The notes under the pieces: generated by a model
What the model was told of the DNA's origin: nothing
The model's database searches: none
The model's input: only the letters and a program-made list of their open reading frames with translations
Origin: Otis tarda
Lineage: Eukaryota; Chordata; Aves; Otidiformes; Otididae
Length of the DNA stretch: 64,000 nucleotides
Reading direction: 5' to 3'
Assembly (NCBI GenBank): GCA_026413225.1
Contig: CM048576.1
Coordinates: 5,092,501-5,156,500, forward strand
In this document: positions 1 through 12,623 of the stretch, piece after piece
How positions within the stretch are numbered: position 1 is the stretch's first letter
Layout of the letters: the number at the start of each line of letters is the position of its first letter
Made by a program: the position numbers and the translations under genes

Positions 1-2257
1 TATGTTTACAGAAGGGCAGAATTTTCATACTGGACAGAGCTCCACATGGTTTGGGTTACACATTAAACAATGTTAAAATCATTTATTCCTTTACAATCGC
101 AGGTAGTGAGGGCACAAAGCCTGGGACTGTTGGAGTTCAAGTGCACTGCACAGAAGTGTGCCAAATGCAGGCACGCTATGGCCAGGTGAATAAATTCATA
201 GCTTTCAGGAACAAGTTGCCAATGCTGCCCTGGAAACTATGGGAAACACTTGGCTATACATCACCTACTTTCTATGCCTGTCTTCCTCGCCACTCTTGGT
301 GAAAATCATGATCTTGATGCTGCTGCTCACCCACAGAGCCAAGTGGGTGGACTACCGCAGCCTATCCTCTCATATCCTGCATGCATGCAAGCGCACTCCC
401 CCAGCTGCCATTTGCGAAGGAACAGGTAGGAAGGTGAACGCCTGGGTCTCCAGCCAAGACATTTTGCATGTTTATCACAGTCAGTCCTGTGCCATGGAAA
501 AGGGAAAAATTCACTGGAGCTTGACAGACAGAAAAAATAACTTTGTGTATCTTTACCAAGAATTAATTTCTCTGCAGCCAGCAGCAGAAACCAACCTTTC
601 AAAGGCAAAAAGTCAGGGTGTAGGGCACAAATCTCTGCATTACGCTGATAGTGCTTAAGACTCTCCAAAATTTGCATAAGTTTTCTATTCTGTCTGATAA
701 CATCACAGAAAAACAAAACAAATCAGATCACACTGTTCCAATTATAAGTTGCTACAGTAAGGTAAATTTGGACTTTCCAAGCTAAACATCTCAATATTGT
801 GGAAATATTATGACTCAAGTTATTCTGATTGGTTTCTTCTAACTTTGTAATATAAATTAAATATTTGAAGGAAATGACCAAACACACAAATGAACTAAAC
901 TGCGATGCTAAATATTTTCATATAAGCATTGTTTTCAGTTTCCCTTCCAAGCTTTGTCAATACTCAATTTAGTCAAAACTAAACGTATGTTCTTACCAGC
1001 CACAACAAACGGAACATTTCAGCCCTTTAACTGAGGCATAAAGACCCAAAGCACAACAGTAAATCCTGCCCTGTCATTAAATCACTGATTACTCAGAAGC
1101 TGAATGAGCTTTTTGATTGGTTGTATAAAAAAAAAAAAATAATAAAATAAAGCCAACCAAACCCAATATCCTCCCCCACTCCCCCACCAAAACAACATAT
1201 TCAACCAAACCCCAAATTCATGGAGTATCCAATTCAGGATTCAGGTAGGAAGGCCCCCAAGAGGGTTGCATTCTGTTCCCACCCTGAGTGAAAGGTGTTT
1301 TTTGAAAATAGTTAGATATGTGCATTTTTTCAAATTTCTGTCATCTAGTTTAACATCCCCCAGAAACATCCTAGTACTCATGGGGGCAAGCATTCTGCTT
1401 TTTGTGAAGATTAGTTCCTTTTAAGATATCAGAAAATAAGTATCCCTGAAATTATTTACTCATATAACAACAATATGCAAGGAAATACCTAAGCTTCAAA
1501 AAACTAGTTTACTAGCCTCGGCTGCTCTTGTGACATACATAATCCCTTTCCACAGAGATCTCACTCATCATAGTGATGTTTTGTTGTGATACTGCACTTT
1601 TTAACCCTGTCAACAGCAAATTACATCTTGTAATTCTTCACGAGCTTGAAAAGTCATTACTGCTGCTTTCCTCTCTAAATGATTATAGGACCTGAAAGAG
1701 TGAAAGATGAAGGTACTAAATACTTTATTGCACTACCATTAAGTCTGCACTTCATTTCGAGTATGCAATATGTTAGCTGGGATGAAAGCCTACACTTTGT
1801 GTAGTGTTAAGAGTATGCTTTGGTGATGACTGGTTGTGGTTTAAGTCATTTGACTGCAGTCACACAGGGATCTTAGCCATATGCAATCATAACCATTTCA
1901 CAACAGAGTTGCAGAAAGCTCCTCCTCATTAGACAATCCCATTAGCAGATTAGAATGTACTCCATTAATTTTTAAGTCCTGCTCTCTATAAGCTTATGCT
2001 GCTCTCCATCCTCTGTAACCAATAGAAATTTCTGGTCTATATCCTGCCCTTATTACTTTGGGAGAAGACTTAAAAGAAGAACTTTTCAGGAAAATGAGCT
2101 TTGGGAAAAGAAAGAGAGCCTTGCATGCCTGGACCCTAGGAAATCTGCCTGTTCAGGAAGAAGTTAGTTTACTTCTCCCTAACAGGGACAAGAACTCTAC
2201 TGTACAATCTGTTGCTACTTTCCTCCTATCTGGAATGTCTCTCAATCATCAACCATC

Positions 2258-2383
2258 AAATAAGGGGAGACTTCTGCTGTTTCACGTACATCCTGCAGTA
2301 GAATAGTGAATTAAATCTCCAAATAAGGGGAGACTTCTGCTGTTTCACGTATGTCCTGCAGTAGACTAGTGAATTAAATCTCC
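2258..2383. repeat. 63-bp tandem duplication, two copies
   Basis: The unit starting AAATAAGGGGAGACTTCTGC at 2258 recurs at 2321 with only a few substitutions. Two copies, period 63, suggesting a fairly young local duplication. Confidence 0.9.
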
Positions 2384-3005
2384 AATAAGATTAAAGCTGG
2401 TCCCAGTGCCACACAAACTAATCTATTTTAGAGCTTTTGCAATAATGCTCATCACCTTAGCAGACGAGAATCTTGCTGGTAATTACTGCAGGCTAACAAT
2501 GCTTGCTGTGTGCTCCGTGGTTTCCAGGACCTGTCTCTACTCTGTCCCAAAGATCGCCACTGGGGGACTTCTGCTTCTGGAATTACTAAAGCAGAATTGC
2601 TGCGGCAAAGCATGCGAAGTATTCTGGATATCTCTAGGCATTAAAAGCCAAAGCAAACACAGCTGCTGACAACAGAAAATAAGTGAGGTGGGGAGAATAA
2701 GAGGCCAAGAATAGACTGTGCAGACAGAGGAAAGGCCAGCTCACAACAGTACTCTTCACCCGGCCATATTTGAGGTTAATATCCCAACTATGTCCCCCAC
2801 CCTAGATGTCTTCAAGGTTTGGCAAAGATAAATCCAGCCACTCTTTAATGCTGGTTTCACATTCACATCAGCTGAGCCCATCTCCTGCAGGAGGCATGAA
2901 ACTCACTGCCCAAAATTTCTTAATTGCTCCTTCTCCATTCCACCTAGAAAGACGACAGTCAGCAGCTGGAAAGCTTGCACCAGAAGCACAGTAAGGCAGG
3001 ACACA

Positions 3006-3080
3006 ACATGTTTTATGGGGACCACTGCATTTTTCTGACTGCGACATGTTTTACGGGGACCATTACATTTTTCTGACAGC
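3006..3080. repeat. 38-bp tandem duplication, two copies
   Basis: The unit beginning ACATGTTTTA at 3006 recurs at 3044 with a few mismatches. Simple local duplication; no coding content. Confidence 0.85.
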
Positions 3081-6000
3081 TTGGATTTGGCTCAAGGCAT
3101 AAGGAACTTAATGAAATGCAGCTTAGTGTTGTTGACTCGTGCTGAAAATGACCTGCAGGAAAAGTAAGATTTGCTCAATCTCTCAGGAACAACTGGCAAC
3201 TCTCTGAGAGAAGGGAGTGAAAAAGTAAGAGCAAGTAAAATGCCTCTTGTAGTTCTTCATTGCCAGGTCTGAGCTGCCAAGATTTTTCACTTTTTTTCCC
3301 TTCCAACTGTTCTGGTTTATTTTCAAATTTGCAACATTTGATATTTATCTTAAAGAACCAGCACCTGGATTCAAGTAGTTAAGAGTATATCTCCATTTAG
3401 TTAAGAAAGGCCATTCCCAGGGACTTAAACAGCAGAGAAGTACTTGCAAATATAAGCCTAAGCATGTTTAAGATTCAAGAATAGACTACAAATATGAAAA
3501 CACTGAAGTGTATTTAATCCTGTTAATCTCAAACCAGTCTTACAGTTTTGAGGATCAGATTTGAGATTTTTGAGCATTTAAAGCTGGTGACATGCACAAG
3601 AGCTACATACACTCCTCTGAAGGTCATAAAACCGCCTGGAATCTTGCCATTAGCATCCACAGGCTCTGACTCTTGCTAGCTACTGCAGCTAGAATAATAG
3701 CTTCTAGCTCACAGCATAACAGCAGGAGAAGGATCCAACGGCAATGCAAACTGGGGGACTGGGGACAAGTCAAAATGCAGCTAGCCTCAAAGAGGAAAAA
3801 ACACAACTCTTTAGCTACTCCCAAGATATGATAAGTCTGACAGCACGTAGAAGAGGAGAGAAGAGCAGCTAATGCTGCTGTCATTGATTTACAAAGCCCC
3901 CTGGGGAAAGCGTGGATTCTCTAAGACTGTTTTTGTGTCATCCCTGCCATTTGACATATTTTTTGTTTGTTTCTGGCTTATAATTCCCCAGAAATACCTA
4001 ACAGTGAAATATTCACTGTAGAAGTGTGTTTGTGTCATGGGAGCAGCAGGCTTGTAATCACAAATCAGCTTTTTCTTCAATACCTCATCCTCTTCCCCTC
4101 ATTCCAGAAGCCAGTCTTTCATCTCCAGAAATGCATAGCCCAAGTCTAGACATTTTGTTCCAGTGTTGGCCCTGGGGCAGAGTATATGAATGTGGATAGA
4201 GGCACAAAGTATGGCATTCAATAACTCCAACCTCAATCTATTCCAGCAACATTCTTGATTTCCAGCCTTTGAGGTCACATAGTGCTGATATCAGAGCTGT
4301 GAATCCAACACCAGACAAACTCACTCCACCAGATCACAGATAGGTGGGTCTTCGCAAGTAGACAGAAATAAGCCTTCCTGGGTCCTGTGCCAGCCAGAGC
4401 TATATTGACTCAGTTGGCCTGGCACTACGCACAGGATCCCTTAGCAGGGTGGATTAGTTTAAGTCCTGCACATACATAGCCCTTCCTGAGCACAAACAGA
4501 AAGAGCTTTCGGCAACGTGCAAAACATCACATAGATATCATTCCTCCACTAGTGGGTTTCTCCCACAGGAGAGTGACCAAGGGAACAGCACCTCCATTTT
4601 CCTAGAGCATAGTTGGGCCTAGCAGCATCCCCAGGAATACAAAGGCTCAAAAAAAAAATCAGAATAGTGTCTGAAGGTTAGAGGTCTGACATATTAAGGA
4701 GCAGCAGGTTTTGGAATGAAGCACTTTGATGGTATCATGTATGCTTGGTTTTCTGTCTGTAAAACGTGCGCAGAAGTTATCCTATTGAGCAATATATACA
4801 GCATTGTCCACTTCTTTGTTAAATCCTTCTCTCCTTGGGAAGAACAAACACAGCAGCCAATGCAACTTACAGCCCTGTAGAATTATCACTCCGAGTACTG
4901 CTGATTATATCAGCTGCCATTCAGCTTGCTGTAACAAAAACAATTTGTCCTGAGGGAAAGTGATACGTACAGAAAGGCACAGAGTGCAATAAGGTATTGG
5001 ATGAAGCTCACTGTTACTGAGGGGTGTAGCATTACTCCAGTACCTCACTGACACTAACACTTAGAGCTTAAGTTTTAGCAGAAAAACATCTGCATCTTAA
5101 AGGCTGCTATGCAGACTAGCATTCATCTGTCCTCTCTTTGCACCCTCAACAGAGAGAGCATGAGCCATGCAAACTGAAATGCTTTTTACCTACAAGTAGT
5201 CATTCCCTGTGCAGCTAGAACTCAGGTTATATTTTTTCAAGAGAGAAAGAAATTTTCTACCCACCAGCTCCATACAGAACACGGAACAAGAGTCTTGCTC
5301 TCACGTCACTCTTTAAAATTCAGTCCTGCAATAAATCAGGTGGTCATCACTGACCATACCTTGAGTGGCTCCCATATCTGAATGGCTTTATCAGGGCTGG
5401 GTCAGGACACTTCACACTGCACATATCAGAGCCAAATCCAAAGATTTGCTAATCTGCCCCTTAAAACAGTTTGCAGCTACTAATTTGTATCTCGGTAATA
5501 CCTAAATCCCACAGAAGACACCAATCTTGTTTTACTGGGTGGTCTATATACACATTGAGCAACTGCAATTCTCTGCCAAAGAATTTACAATCTAAACAAA
5601 AAAAAAAAAAAAAAAAGGATGGAGAAAAGGTATGAGTATCATTCTTATTTTAGAGGCAGGTTTTTAGGCTAAGCCTTGACTAGCACTTTGCATTCTGGCC
5701 TCTGTAACCTCCCTGCTTGCCACTAGTGCCCATAAAACACTTCCACAGCTAGGCATTTGCATGAAAAGAAAAAGAAAAGAAGTTAAGTTGTTAGCTTATT
5801 TGCAATTACATCTAATACCCTCAGCTGTAGTAAGCATCTCACCACTAGCTGTGAAGGTGCCCAGCAAGAGAAGTCTCAGCAGTTGTCTTCTCCCACATAC
5901 TCACCACTTCAGCAGTGACAGCCAGCCAGCAAAAAGTGAGGCTAATTAGTAAAAATCACATTTGACACCTGATTTCCAGTGAAACTTCACTAAAGGAGGA

Positions 6001-9000
6001 GCTACTAATTTGCATGCACCGTATTAAGGAACAATAGAACTGTTGTGAATTCAAAAGGATTTCTCAGCAGATTCTAGTCCAATATACAGAGCACAAAAGT
6101 TTTCCTTTTCATGTAGATGCATCGAATGTCTAGCTAGTGATGCTAAATGAATAGTTCTTTTATTCTGACTGAAAAGTTCCCAGTGCCATCTGATGTGCAT
6201 ATTGCATATTCCCGGTATATTTTGTCTAGCACATGTCTCTGGCTGTTGTAGTTTACTGGGCTACTAATGCACCTGCAGTTTGTTTGTGTAATACTGCATG
6301 TGCCTCTGACAGATTTCTATTTAAAAAGAAAAAAAAAAGAGAGAGAGGACTGTAAACAAGCTAAGCATGCTTCAGGGGGCCAGTAAAATAAAGGAAGAAT
6401 CCCTTGTCGGTGCTTTAAAAAGATTATGTAAATATTTGTTTTAAGTAAACCTAAGAGAGGAGCCTGATTCTGATACTAAAGAATTTATTTCCACTGTATG
6501 GGCTAACTTTCAAGCTTTTCAATAATAGCAACAAAATCAAGTGTTTTCAGAATATCTAGAAGGGTTATACAGGTACTACACTGTGAGCTACTTGGAAGTG
6601 AAGCCCCTGGGCCTTGCAGAAGTCTGAAGCACTTTGTTGAGTCTTGGTCCATGCACTGTATTGGTTACCTTAAAAGGGTAACTCCCGTCCCTGCACAGTA
6701 CACTATAAAGCCTATGAAAACACTGCTTAAAATCAGGGTAGGTTTGAACCCTTACAATTGGAACAGCAGTTCATTCACTGAATTCTCTTGACTTAAAAAT
6801 TTCTCCACTCATTACTAAGTGGAAATGCAACTTCAAATATGTATCCATATAGCACTTTCTCTATAAAGACTATTTACATGAATGCATTTAACTTCCGCAG
6901 TCATGAAAAGCTATCACCAATGAGGTGATACACCTCAGCTAACAGCTCTAAGTCACCACGATCTGATTGTGACTGTTGGTGCAAATCGTCACATAGGAAG
7001 GAATACAAGGTGTAGAGCTTCTAGTGTTATTACATACAATGTCACAAGTAGGTGATGTAGATGTAATCACTTACAGCAGAAAAAAAACCTCCAAAATGTT
7101 TGCAGCCATGTCTAGCCTCTTTCCTGAATACCAGGTTCTGTCTTTTTCAGTCGCTAAAGAACAGGACTTGAGTTACCCAGAGACTGAAGCAAAAGCCACA
7201 GATCTGAGAAGGGCTGAAACTACAGGATAACTTTTCTTTCAGAAAGTTTCATTCAGTGCAAAATTTAGAGTATCCACCACTCACTGAAACTCAAGCACAT
7301 TCACTACTGGAAAAAACTTGAACTTTTGTGGTTCTTAGGCGTATACCCCACATAAAGCTGGACCTGTAGTTCCTGGATCAGGCCAAAGCTAACAACAAAA
7401 GCATCAGAAATGCCTGTTCACACAACACTTACACCAATGACCACATCATCGGAAGCATGAATCTATCTAGGTCCTTCAAAATCAATTTAGCCATGTTGGC
7501 TTTGTTTATTTCAATGCAGAAACTACCCTGACAGATTAGAGAGTTTGATTCTTCTCATTAATTCCTTTAGTATATACAAGTGGCAAGAGGGTAAAAAAAA
7601 TGCACCTGAGGTGGAAAAGGATGCAGAAGGACTGAGAAACAACCACAGTGTTTCTATGGGGTCACTCTTCTCCAGAGCATTGCAGGTGGCAAGTCTCTTC
7701 TTGCTTTTCACAGGTGTAAGGCTTGTACCACATACTTGCTACTCCTTCAGCTCTGACTTTTTGTTCTGGAATTACTGGAATGATAACAAAGAGCCTGCAT
7801 ATTTAATCTGTCAATTGGCATGTCTTTGACTAGCTAAATATTTAAATATTTAATTCTTTTTTCCTCCTCTTTTTTTTTTTTTTTTAGCAAGATCTCCTTC
7901 TGTGAGTTGTGCTTCCATTAGCCTCTTAACCTTGGATAAAGAGGAGCGAATTCCAAGGAACACCTGTATTTTTGCATTTTCTCATTTCCCTACACAAACT
8001 AGAAAGTTATGTCACCTCTGTTCCTTGATAAGTGTATTTTCTTTGGAGCATGATGCAGTTCACTGTAGGAATACAGCACTCACACTATGTGCATTGTCTC
8101 AGGTAGCAAAGCCTTGCTGGAATCAGTGGAACTTCCCTAATTTGAAGCAGCTAAGACTGGTCTGAAGTGAGAGACATTAACCTTCTTGATCAGAATAAAA
8201 CTTTCTTGTGGGTATTTCCATCAGCTGCTTACTGTTCTCCAAGCGAGTACCAGTATGGGCCTAAAACCCCTAGGTATCACACTGTGAAGCTGTGTGGCGT
8301 CTCAATTTCTTCTGTGTCTGTGTAATTCTTCGGTGAAAGAAGGACTTGCTGACAGAGATAGGAGCTCTGAGACTGAAGAATGAAATCTTTCAAGAGTAGA
8401 AATCGTAGGGGCAGTAGCTGTAGCATAAGGAAGTGGAACTGGAATTTACCCAGCAATACAAATGACAAAGAAGGATTAGATGCAAGTTTGTACTCATGGA
8501 GAAATTAGGTCAGACTTCATAAGACATTAAATGATTTATGTTAATGAAATATTAACTCACAAGAAGGGGATATATTGGTACTTTCATGGGAACTTACTGC
8601 TCAAGAAGAAAACACACGTGGCAAGAAACCAACCCAAACAATTGCCAGGTTAGACTGGTTTGGGCAGAGTCTGATCCTCAAAAGCTGACAGAGCAGTCAT
8701 TTATTTATTCATGGCTCAAGCAAATGATATGAACATCAGCAAGAATAATCATTAGTAAATCTCTTCTATGACCAATAAATGTATTTCCGTAAAATATAAC
8801 TGCTCAAGAGTAGCAATTTTCTCATTTGTCCTCTTAGATTTCCAGAAGATATCAGTTGCACAGAATGAAGATCTATTCACAGACTGTTATTAGGGGGGTG
8901 TGAGAAACACACATTATTTTCCTCATCTGTAGTGTGTGGCATGCTTTACTTGATGAAGCTTCTTGGATAGAAGCAATTGTAGATGGCAAAAGCTGGTGTG

Positions 9001-11620
9001 AAATGGAGAATTTCTCTAGGAGCCCATAATCTGCAACAGAGAGGTTTTAATTTTGTGGGAAGAAAGTCTGACCACAGCTGACTGGAGGAATGAGCACACA
9101 GTTGCCATTATTGGGCTGTTCTGCATTATAACACAAAAGCTCTGGACAACTGCTCCACGTTTCTGCCTGGTTAAAAACTGTGGCTAGATGTTGTCAAGCT
9201 GTTGCTGTGTAGCCATTCAATAGCTGCTGTGAGGATTCAGTAGTTCAAAGCTATACAACTGCTTGAGAAACACATCCACTTTTGAAACAGAGCTACCAAA
9301 TATTTACAAGCTACATGCAAATGCGCTTCGTGTGCATTCAGCACACTGTGTTTTTCTTAGGCTATGCTTACTGCCACCATTTCTGGCTACCTTTAGGCTT
9401 TCCTTGACTCCAGTTAAAAGGGAATGCAGGTCTGAAATATAAGTGGAAAGCAGTAATTGAATGCTTGGCACATTTTCTCCCCTTTGCCATGCACTGTAGC
9501 TAATAATACACTTTGTATACACCCAGAATTGTGATACTGCTTAAGTCTCTGTTCAGTAAACTGCTTAAGCACATGCTCAGCTATAACAACAGGAATAGGC
9601 CTCAAAGATCAGCAAGAGTTCTCCTAAAGTTCTGAACTGAGACTAATGTCCACTTTACCAGCCCATATAACCCATCAGTCTTCGGCCCCTGTGAGATGCC
9701 TCATACATCCCTGTCTTACTGTGATATTTCTCCATAAACTTTGTTCCTAAGCTTAATAGAACATAAAGGCTTGGCATTAAAGCTATGGCACAACAGAGCT
9801 GTGCATACATAAAACTCTTAGAGATTATTTTATTCTAGTACAAAGGAACTGAATACTGCTGAATACATTTCTTAGCCTTGTTGATTAATAAGGTGTACTT
9901 CCTTATTTTTACATAAATAGCAGATGTCACAATTATTAAAGAAAATCAAAAAGCAATACTATACACAACATTGAACAAATAAGGTAGCTCAATAATGTCA
10001 GAAATTTTACAGAGTTGTTTTTCAGGATTCTCCTCTTATTCACTGCATTATTATCCAGAGATTAGCATAGCAATGTCTGGATCAAATTTCATAATTAAGT
10101 GTTAAATTCAGATATCATGAAGGTGATTACCCGCTATAAGAGTGGGCTTGCTTGGTACATCCTCTCAGACCAGTCAGAATCTTACTAAATTCCTGCCTTC
10201 CGTTTCTACAGGAAATGTTGTTTATTGTTTTGGGAGTTTTTAATCAAAATTATTTCCCCATTTGCAAAGTGACTGCTTTAGGTTGAGGATAAGAGATAAC
10301 AGTTACTGTTTTACTCCTGTTTCAGCAAAGGTGTGATAATACTACAAGCAATGACAATAGTTCCAGCATCTCTGATCTTCCCCACTGTTGGCTGTGAAGA
10401 CGCGGTATTATATGCATGCTCAGGGTAGGATTTTTTGGTGTAATCTCAGAAAAGCGTGATACATTTTCAGATGAAACCAGCATAAATGAGATGAAATCTC
10501 AAGAAGCCTAACAGGTCTAAACTAATCAGTAAAGATCCCACATCACATTTCAAATAACTGCCAAAGTGTAAAGTGACATCCTGACCCTACCCATCTCTGC
10601 AGGGGCAAGTTAGTGGACACTTGCCTGTTCTTTCCTGCACCTGACCCACCTACAGTGCAAATTGCTGTGCTCAGTGGCTCTTCCCTTGTTCTGCAGTCTA
10701 GACAGAACCATGCCCCACCATACACACACTAAGTAGCGTTTTTAGGTCTGTATGAAATAATTTCCCACTTTTCTTATGTAGCCATGGGAGGACTGCATTA
10801 ACTAACCTCAGTGGGAGTTGTTTCCCTGATGCTGAAAGAATTTGGATGAAGGCCATTGGGAGTGAAATGTAATCTCAGTGTATGGGAAAAAGGCTCTGAA
10901 ATTTGACCTCAGATTACAAACCATTGTTGTTTGTGACTTTCAATGTATTTGTTCAGAAGGGAAAAATGGATTTAGGGCCTTTATTTTCTTATCCTCACTT
11001 ATGTATTGCTTTAATTATTAACCCTAAATAAGCAAATTTTTATGTAGCTAACTTGCAGTTAATAGGAGAGCATTTGCAATTCGGTCTATCTTAATTCTTG
11101 TTTCATTCAGCAGTTCTGGCTTGCTGAATGACTAATAGGCTGTCTCTCTCTACAGACTCCCTGACATGCAGATATTAAGGAACATTGTTTATGTGGATTT
11201 TTTTTTTTAAATGAGAGGTTCACCAAGGATTTGGTCGTGGAAGCATAAAGTTTCTGGTAAATATCTTTAGTGAATGTTAGAAGTTGTTGGAATTCCTTTC
11301 AAAGGCAGTAGAAATTCAACATCAAGGAACTAAAATATACTGGAAAAGAGTTGTATGCTAATGGAAGTGGTGTTTGCCTCACAGTCTACTGTGAGAAGTT
11401 TTACTCTAATCCAGGCTCTTCGAAGCTTACCTCCTACAGGAATATAAGCAGGACTTGACACAGCCTCTGCTCTTTATACAGAGATGCATTTGAAAATAGA
11501 TCTTCTGATATCCCACAGACACTCAGAAGATTTGGAGTTTGAAAACATACCAGGCAGAGTATAGGAGATCAGGAATCACCTGTGTGATTAAGTGTCCCCA
11601 ATGTCACCCTCTCACACATA

Positions 11621-12030
11621 GAATTCATAGAATCATAAGGGTTGGAAGGGACCTTTAAAGGTCATCTAGTTCAACCGCCCTGCAAGGACCAGGGACATCT
11701 TCAACCAGATCAGGTTGCTCAGAGCCTCATCCAACCTGGCCTTGAATGTTTCCGGGGATGGGGCATCCACAGCTTCTCTGAGCAACCTGTGACAGTGCGC
11801 TACCACACTCATTGTAAAAATTTTTTTCCTAATATCTAATCTAAATCTACCTCCCTCTATTTTAAAACCATTACCCCTCGACCTGTCACAACAGGCCTGC
11901 TGGAGAGTTTCTCCCTGTCTTTCCTGTAGGTCTCCTTTAGGTGCTGGAAGGCCGCTATAAGGTCTCCTCGGAGCCTTCTCTTCTCCAGCCTGAACAGCCC
12001 CAACTCTCTCAGCCTGTCCTCATAGATACT
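11621..12030 (-). mobile_element. CR1 LINE 3' fragment
   Basis: Read on the minus strand this is the end of the CR1 reverse-transcriptase ORF followed by the typical short 3'UTR. It ends in the ATTCTATGATTCT-type terminal repeat, seen here at the left edge as CATAGAATCATAAGGGTTGG. The 5' end is truncated, as is usual for CR1. The reading frame is disrupted, so the copy is dead. Confidence 0.93.
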
Positions 12031-12450
12031 GAAAGAGTTTTGACTGATGCAGTGCATTATATACATGAAAATCTCATAGCTACCTGCACAATTTGCATTT
12101 CAGTGTTTTCTCCCCTCAGTGATTCCTGCCCTGTGATACAGAATCACCAAACTTTGTGCCAGCCAGAACTGAGTCGATGTCAAACCCAGCCAGATGTACT
12201 CAGTTATTCAGCCATCACATGTCTTTGAAGAGCAAACTTGATACCTTTGTAGACATGCCTAGCTTGATGTCAAAACTGGTGCACCACAGAACTTCATGGG
12301 ATATTGAACTATAATAAACAAAAAAAGCACAAGAGCCCCTATTCAAATAGCACATGCTCATAGTTAATATCAGGCCAGCACTTAGCTTCCTGACTTAGGC
12401 AGGGATTTAGTAAGTGCCAGAAAAGGCAGACCAAAGACAACCACGAGATA

Positions 12451-12623
12451 AACAGGTTGCCCAGAGAGGTGGTGGATGCCCCATCCTTGGAAACATTCGA
12501 GCCCCAGGACGGGGCTCTGAGCAACCTGATCTGGTTGGAGATGTCCCTGCTCCTTGCAGGGGGGATTGGACTAGATGACCTTTAGAGGTCCCTTCCAACC
12601 CAAACTATTCTATGATTCTATGA
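12451..12623 (+). mobile_element. CR1 LINE 3' fragment
   Basis: Begins with the CR1 ORF tail (AACAGGTTGCCCAGAGAGG), continues through the conserved 3'UTR and ends with TTCTATGATTCTATGA. It lies about 420 bp from the previous CR1 in the opposite orientation, so the two are independent insertions. Confidence 0.93.

Larger units (their letters stand above)
1..11620. other. Intergenic sequence, no gene recognised
   Basis: Only short open frames without family resemblance or convincing splice-site chains are present on either strand. It contains a 63-bp and a 38-bp tandem duplication (listed separately), A-runs near 1128 and 5597, and a pyrimidine tract near 7850-7890. A distal enhancer or part of a large intron of a gene outside the window cannot be excluded. 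Confidence 0.6.

Noticed and set aside
239-658. 139-residue open frame near the left edge
   Set aside because: Composition is unlike protein, a similar-length frame exists on the opposite strand over the same bases, and there is no family resemblance or splice context.
6735-6760. GGTTTGAACCC string resembling a tRNA T-arm
   Set aside because: No acceptor stem, anticodon arm or A box in the right place.
10840-11120. AT-rich block with homeodomain-like TAATTATTA strings, considered as a conserved non-coding element
   Set aside because: Conservation cannot be judged from a single sequence and such strings are common in AT-rich DNA.
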